The notes beneath the pieces are model-generated. The model was given only the letters and a program-made list of their open reading frames with translations. It did no database searches and was not told the origin of the DNA. 9,922 bases of DNA from Patescibacteria group bacterium UBA1449 (GTDB lineage Bacteria > Patescibacteriota > Microgenomatia > UBA1400 > UBA1449). Where the stretch lies: contig DCTD01000054.1 in assembly GCA_002335355.1 (NCBI GenBank), positions 27,450-37,371 on the forward strand, given 5' to 3'. The number at the start of each line of letters is the position of its first letter. Position 1 is the stretch's first letter. This document shows, one piece after another, positions 5,807 to 9,922 of this stretch. A program made the translations under genes and the position numbers.

Positions 5807-6739
5807 ATGATTAGTCATCTACTCATCTACTTTGTCGCTTTTATCGGTATCTGGATGGGATCAGGGTTAGCAGCCCGTTCAGTAGAACGATTAGCAAAAT
5901 CTTTAAAGACATCCTCGTTTATCCTCTCGTTTATAGTGTTAGGTATCTTTACATCAATCAGCGAATTATCAGTTGGAATTAGCGCTGTTGTTGAGAATGA
6001 TCCGGAATTTTTTGTCGGGAATTTGCTTGGTGCAACGATTGTCCTTTTTTTGCTTATTATCCCATTGCTGGCTATCATCGGGAAATCGATACGAATAACA
6101 GCCAAATTCTAGGGTCCCAATCTGCCAACTTCGCTCTTTGTGATTGTTCTGCCCGTTATTATGGCGCTGGATGGGACAGTAACCCAAAAGGACGGCTTAC
6201 TGGCAATGTGTGCCTATGTGTATCTGGTGATCAGTCTTGAGTTAAAGAAAGGGTTGCTGGATAAAATGATGTCAATAACTCACCGTTCACGAGTATCTGC
6301 CGGAAAAGAACTGGTTAAAATATTTATAGGGGTAATAGTCATATTTATTGCCAGCCGGTTTGTGGTTGATCAAACGGAATACTTTTCGCACCTATTCAAC
6401 GTCTCACCATTTCTGGTCAGTCTGCTGTTTATTGGGATTGGCACAAACCTCCCTGAATTATCCCTCGTAGTGCGTTCCACATTAATGCGTAACCATCAGG
6501 TGGCCTTTGGCGATTATGTCGGTTCAGCCGCCTTTAACACGTTTTTGCTGGGATTTTTAACCACCATCAATGGAAAGCCAATAGTGTTAACCAATAATTA
6601 TCTGTTCAGTTTACTCTTTCTTGTCCTTGGGCTGGTTTTATTCTATTATTTCTGCCGGACTAAAAATATGATTTCGCGTCAGGAAGGGATTCTGCTACTG
6701 GCTTTCTATGGACTCTTTTTAGTAACGGAGTTGATTTGA
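5807..6739 (+). pseudogene. CaCA-family cation antiporter (Na+/Ca2+ exchanger-like) with in-frame amber codon
   Basis: The frame is continuous over 310 codons except for TAG at 6110-6112 (codon 102). Both halves align with the two inverted repeats of the Ca2+:cation antiporter family (YrbG-like, about 310-330 residues). The alpha-1 region is TSISELSVGISA with Glu53, then GNLLGATIVLF (71-81). The alpha-2 region is GTNLPELSLVVRS with Glu217, then GDYVGSAAFNTF. About ten hydrophobic segments are present. These proteins exchange Ca2+ for Na+, K+ or H+ across the cytoplasmic membrane. The break falls after the helix ending AIIGKSIRITAKF, so translation would stop after one alpha repeat unless read through; GTG at 6140 could start the rest but has no ribosome site. 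It starts 12 nt after the MFS gene and is followed by the P-type ATPase. The codon could be a nonsense mutation, a sequencing error or a readthrough site. Confidence 0.85.
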
Positions 6740-6761
6740 GTGGATTCTTTAAGGGTACTTT

Positions 6762-6770
6762 TGCTATAAT
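6762..6770 (+). promoter_or_regulatory. Extended -10 promoter of the P-type ATPase gene
   Basis: TGC (6762-6764) directly precedes a perfect TATAAT (6765-6770). The transcript would begin near 6777 with a leader of about 50 nt that lacks a Shine-Dalgarno. This would give the ATPase its own promoter in the 87-nt gap after the antiporter, independent of the interrupted gene. Confidence 0.55.
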
Positions 6771-6826
6771 TTTCAAAATCGACCATAAACCGATGATTTA
6801 AAAGTAATAAGTTCATTAAACTGCCT

Positions 6827-9469
6827 ATGACTGCTTTTCAGGGACTAACAAACGAAGAAGCCCATAAAAGACTGAATGAGTTCGGACTAAATGAAATTAG
6901 GGAAGTCCACAAAACCTCAATCCTGCAGATACTCCTAAGACAGATTAAGACAAACTTTGTTATCTACCTTTTGACTATCACAGCAGCCATTTCTTTTTTT
7001 ACGGGTGAGAAAATTACACCCTATGTAATTGCCACGGTTATCTTTATAGTTCTTTTTACCGGTTTTATTTCTGAATACAAAGCTGAAAAAGCGATTATTG
7101 CTTTAAAACGCATGATTATGCCAATTTCCCGTGTGATCCGGAGAGGGAAAGAGCAGGAAGTCCAGTCTACTGAAATTGTTCCCGGAGATGTTATCATCCT
7201 GCGCACTGGTGAAAAGGTTCCGGCTGATTGTGTACTGCTTGAAGAAGCAAATTTGAGATTAAATGAATCAGTTTTGACAGGCGAATCAACAGACATAGCA
7301 AAAACAATACCAACTTCTGAAGTATTCACCGATGAAAACCAGGTGTTTATGGGTTCTTATGTGGTCAGCGGGAAATGTATCGCACAAGTGGTCAATACCG
7401 GGATGAGGACAAAATTCGGTCAGATTGCCGGTATGATCTCAACAGCAGAAAAAGTACTTCCTTTGCAGAATAAAATAAATAAGATATCAAAGTTTATGGT
7501 CATTGTAGGAGTAATAGCTGCAATGTTAACCGGTCTGGTCTTGTTTTTCCGTATGGATACTGTTACATATGAAGCCATTGTTGGCATTCTCATTGTGGTT
7601 ATTGCTTTATCTGTATCTTCCTTTCCTGAAGGATTTCCGGTTGTGCTTATTGCTACTTTGGCTTCAGGAGTCAATCGGATGGCAAAACAAAATGCAGTGA
7701 TTAACAGGATGTCAATTATTGAAACATTAGGAGAAACCTCAGTTATCTGCACTGATAAAACCGGAACTATTACCAAGGGAGAGATGACGGTAAGGCAGTT
7801 ATTTGCAGATAACACTCTATATGAGATTACCGGTATCGGGTACGAAGCCAAAGGAGAGATTACCAAAGAAGGTAAAGCTTCTCAGTTTACTGATGATCAT
7901 GCAACGATGAAACTGATTAAGGCAGCAGTAGTTTGCAATGATTCAAATATTGAACGTCTGGGTAATGATGCTTTATATAGAGTTGTCGGTTCTTCAACAG
8001 AAGGCGCGTTATTAATTCTGGCTGCTAAGCTGGGGATATTTAAGGAAGACTACACTCGGCCCCGTATCAGTGAAAAGCCGTTTGACTCCAGCCGGAAACT
8101 GATGTCAGTAGTATACCCAGAGGACAAAACGGCGGTTATCTACGCCAAAGGAGCGCCGGAAATTATTCTGAAACGATGTACCTCTATCCAGACTGAGAAA
8201 GGGATAGTGAAACTAACAGAAGAAAAACGGAAAGAACTGCTCAAGATAAATCATAAACTTGCTGCTCAAGCTCTGCGAACCCTGGCGTTTGCCTACAAGC
8301 CTTGTTCATCAGCGGATGAAGCATACGAAGAAAATGAATTAGTATTTCTTGGGATAACAGGGATGGAAGACCCTCCACGGGAAGAGGTCAAAGAAGCCAT
8401 AGCCCTCTGTTTGCAAAGCGGAATCAAAGTGAAGATGATCACCGGCGATAATCCGCACACAGCCAGAGCCATTGCCTCACAAATTGGCTTACACGGGGAT
8501 ATCCTGAGAGGGAAGCAGATAGACCGGTTAACTGATGCAGAGCTAAAAGATAAGGTTAAATCCATAACAATATTCAGTAGAGTTCAGCCAGAGCACAAAC
8601 TACGGATCGTCAAAGCTCTGAAAGCCCATAGAGAGATTGTTACAATGACCGGAGATGGTGTCAATGATGCACCGGCTTTAAAGGAGGCGCATATCGGGGT
8701 GGCGATGGGTATTAATGGCACTGATGTCACCCGTTCAGTAGCTGATATGACCTTAAAAGACGACAACTTTGCGACTATTGTTTCGGCGATTAAAGAGGGA
8801 CGAACGATCTTTAATAATATTCGAAAATTTGTTACCTACCAGCTAGCTTGTAACTTAAGTGATATTTGTCTGCTTTTTATTGGGATGTTGCTAGCTCCTG
8901 TTTTAGGCTGGTATGTGCCGGTAGTTACTGCTTTACAAATTCTGTTTATTAATATTGTTACCGACAATATGCCCGCCATTACTCTTGGATTTATGCCCAC
9001 CTCTCACGATATCATGAGTGAGCGGCCTCGGAAAAATGCCCAAATCTTAACTCCTGAGTTTATTAATGTCATCATTTTTAATGGTGTCACTATGGGTTTA
9101 CTGACCATAGGTGTTACGTATCTTTCCTTTAATCATCTCCCTCTCTCATCTGAAGCTGCGCGGGCAACAGTCCTCTTAAGTATTATCCTGATGCAAATTG
9201 CTAATGCTTTTAACTTCAGATCCTTCAGGTATCGGGTTTTAAACCGGGGCTTATTTGTTAATAAACCTCTTGTAATTGCTTCTGTATTATCAGTAATCGC
9301 TACGTTATTAGTGCTTTATTCACCGCTGGCTCATGTGTTTGAAACTACCGGACTTAACCTGGTCAGCTGGTTGATTGCCATAGGAGCAGCCCTGGCTATT
9401 GTGATTATTTTTGATATTTTAAAGACCTTTAACAATAAAACTAAACTATTATTACACCATATTCATTGA
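6827..9469 (+). CDS. P-type II cation-transporting ATPase (Ca2+-ATPase-like)
   Basis: 880 residues, the usual length for bacterial SERCA/PMCA-like pumps that expel Ca2+ or related cations using ATP. Domains in order: N-terminal cation-ATPase segment GLTNEEAHKRLNEFGLNEI (6-24); M1-M2 about 43-84; actuator domain with TGES at 151-154; M3-M4 about 222-280 with PEGFP at 267-271; phosphorylation Asp310 in DKTGT; nucleotide-binding domain with KGAPE at 441-445; MITGD at 537-541; hinge TGDGVNDAPAL at 608-618; M5-M10 about 665-865. Ion-site positions include Glu268 (M4), Asn676 and Asp679 (NLSD, M5), and Asn709, Thr712 and Asp713 (NIVTDN, M6). PEGFP instead of PEGLP, NLSD and TDNMP are departures from canonical SERCA, so Ca2+ is likely but not certain. 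ATG 6827 is the only in-frame start after a TGA at 6794-6796, and no Shine-Dalgarno precedes it. Intact; it follows the antiporter gene. Confidence 0.96.
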   Translation: MTAFQGLTNEEAHKRLNEFGLNEIREVHKTSILQILLRQIKTNFVIYLLTITAAISFFTGEKITPYVIATVIFIVLFTGFISEYKAEKAIIALKRMIMPISRVIRRGKEQEVQSTEIVPGDVIILRTGEKVPADCVLLEEANLRLNESVLTGESTDIAKTIPTSEVFTDENQVFMGSYVVSGKCIAQVVNTGMRTKFGQIAGMISTAEKVLPLQNKINKISKFMVIVGVIAAMLTGLVLFFRMDTVTYEAIVGILIVVIALSVSSFPEGFPVVLIATLASGVNRMAKQNAVINRMSIIETLGETSVICTDKTGTITKGEMTVRQLFADNTLYEITGIGYEAKGEITKEGKASQFTDDHATMKLIKAAVVCNDSNIERLGNDALYRVVGSSTEGALLILAAKLGIFKEDYTRPRISEKPFDSSRKLMSVVYPEDKTAVIYAKGAPEIILKRCTSIQTEKGIVKLTEEKRKELLKINHKLAAQALRTLAFAYKPCSSADEAYEENELVFLGITGMEDPPREEVKEAIALCLQSGIKVKMITGDNPHTARAIASQIGLHGDILRGKQIDRLTDAELKDKVKSITIFSRVQPEHKLRIVKALKAHREIVTMTGDGVNDAPALKEAHIGVAMGINGTDVTRSVADMTLKDDNFATIVSAIKEGRTIFNNIRKFVTYQLACNLSDICLLFIGMLLAPVLGWYVPVVTALQILFINIVTDNMPAITLGFMPTSHDIMSERPRKNAQILTPEFINVIIFNGVTMGLLTIGVTYLSFNHLPLSSEAARATVLLSIILMQIANAFNFRSFRYRVLNRGLFVNKPLVIASVLSVIATLLVLYSPLAHVFETTGLNLVSWLIAIGAALAIVIIFDILKTFNNKTKLLLHHIH

Positions 9470-9487
9470 TAATCATTGCTACTATTT

Positions 9488-9496
9488 TGATATAAT
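9488..9496 (+). promoter_or_regulatory. Extended -10 promoter of ychF
   Basis: TGA (9488-9490) followed by a perfect TATAAT (9491-9496), with a -35-like TTGATA (9466-9471) 19 nt upstream overlapping the ATPase stop codon. Transcription would start near 9503, leaving a leader of about 70 nt. This separates ychF from the transport genes. Confidence 0.6.
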
Positions 9497-9506
9497 TGGC
9501 TGGTAA

Positions 9507-9524
9507 TTTATTGAAATCAATAAA
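9507..9524 (+). promoter_or_regulatory. Hairpin in the ychF leader
   Basis: TTTATTG (9507-9513) and CAATAAA (9518-9524) form a perfect 7-bp hairpin with a 4-nt AAAT loop, starting about 5 nt into the predicted ychF transcript. No T-run follows, so it is not an intrinsic terminator as it stands; it may protect the 5' end of the mRNA. The stem is AT-rich and weak. Confidence 0.3.
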
Positions 9525-9573
9525 ATTACTTAACGGAGTATATTAGGAAAATACATATAAATTCGGAGAAATT

Positions 9574-9922
9574 ATGCGAATTGGAATAGTCGGTCTACCA
9601 AACGTGGGGAAATCAACTCTCTTTAATGCCTTACTCAAACGGCAGATGGCTTTGGCGGCCAATTATCCTTTTGCCACGATCGAGCCCAATGTCGGGATTG
9701 TGGAAGTGCCGGATGCACGTTTAGCTAAACTGGCTGAGGTAGTCGAGACGACTGAGCATTTGGAAAAGGGGAGTGTGCCACTGAAACCGGCCACTATCGA
9801 ATTCTATGACATTGCCGGTCTCGTTGCCGGTGCCTCTAAAGGAGAGGGGTTAGGTAATCAGTTTCTTACTCACATTAGAGATACTGACCTTATTTGCCAC
9901 GTCCTGCGGGCATTTGAAGATG
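9574..9922 (+). CDS. ychF: YchF/Obg-like translation-associated ATPase, N-terminal 116 codons
   Basis: Redox-regulated P-loop ATPase of the Obg family that binds ribosomes; it prefers ATP over GTP. Visible marks are the Walker [10 protein letters not shown] at 7-15, the switch I segment [18 protein letters not shown], and the G3/switch II region [22 protein letters not shown], ending in [17 protein letters not shown] just before the window edge. The hydrophobic Leu following DIAG replaces the catalytic Gln of Ras-like GTPases, as is normal for this HAS-type family. The usual sequence is DIAGLVKGAS; here Ala replaces Lys. ATG 9574-9576 is preceded by a good GGAG (9565-9568) 5 nt upstream. The remaining two thirds, including the NxxE nucleotide-specificity motif and the TGS domain, lie beyond the window. 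Confidence 0.97.
   Translation, partial: MRIGIVGLPNVGKSTLFNALLKRQMALAANYPFATIEPNVGIVEVPDARLAKLAEVVETTEHLEKGSVPLKPATIEFYDIAGLVAGASKGEGLGNQFLTHIRDTDLICHVLRAFED

Overview
The window is bacterial, moderately AT-rich DNA with tightly packed genes on both strands. It carries an M50 site-2 protease gene and the start of the near-universal bacterial ATPase gene ychF. No rRNA, tRNA, CRISPR array or transposase is visible. Taxonomy cannot be fixed from the sequence alone. Compact genes, a half-size MFS protein and genes lacking Shine-Dalgarno sequences would be compatible with a Patescibacteria/CPR-like lineage, but that is only a guess.

Layout. Positions 1-2121 (minus strand) hold a probable operon read right to left: a membrane-anchored OB-fold-like protein, an aldo/keto reductase, and an M50 site-2 protease that runs off the left edge. 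Positions 2122-2551 are AT-rich with no convincing gene. A stand-alone protein at 2552-3286 (plus) combines an Mrr-N-like winged helix with a putative restriction-nuclease-like C-terminal domain. Positions 3287-3579 hold a palindromic repeat between convergent genes. Positions 3580-4921 (minus) hold a hemerythrin-like protein preceded by a histidine kinase broken by a frameshift and an in-frame amber codon. From about 4922 to 9469 the plus strand encodes membrane transport: a six-helix half-MFS protein, a CaCA-type cation antiporter split by an in-frame amber codon, and a complete P-type II (Ca2+-ATPase-like) pump. The window ends in the first 116 codons of ychF.

How the genes may work together. 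The antiporter and P-type ATPase sit in tandem and probably both handle cation (Ca2+/Na+-type) homeostasis. The histidine kinase and hemerythrin may have formed an oxygen or redox-responsive pair; no response regulator is present. The two interrupted genes are only about 0.9 kb apart. This points to local gene decay or sequence error, or less likely to amber readthrough.

Regulatory pattern. Four genes are preceded by extended -10 boxes (TGN followed by TATAAT or TACAAT). In two of them, the winged-helix nuclease-like gene and the hemerythrin gene, exactly 8 nt separate the box from the ATG and no Shine-Dalgarno is present, suggesting leaderless transcripts. The M50, OB-fold, kinase and ychF genes have recognisable Shine-Dalgarno sequences, so both initiation modes may coexist.
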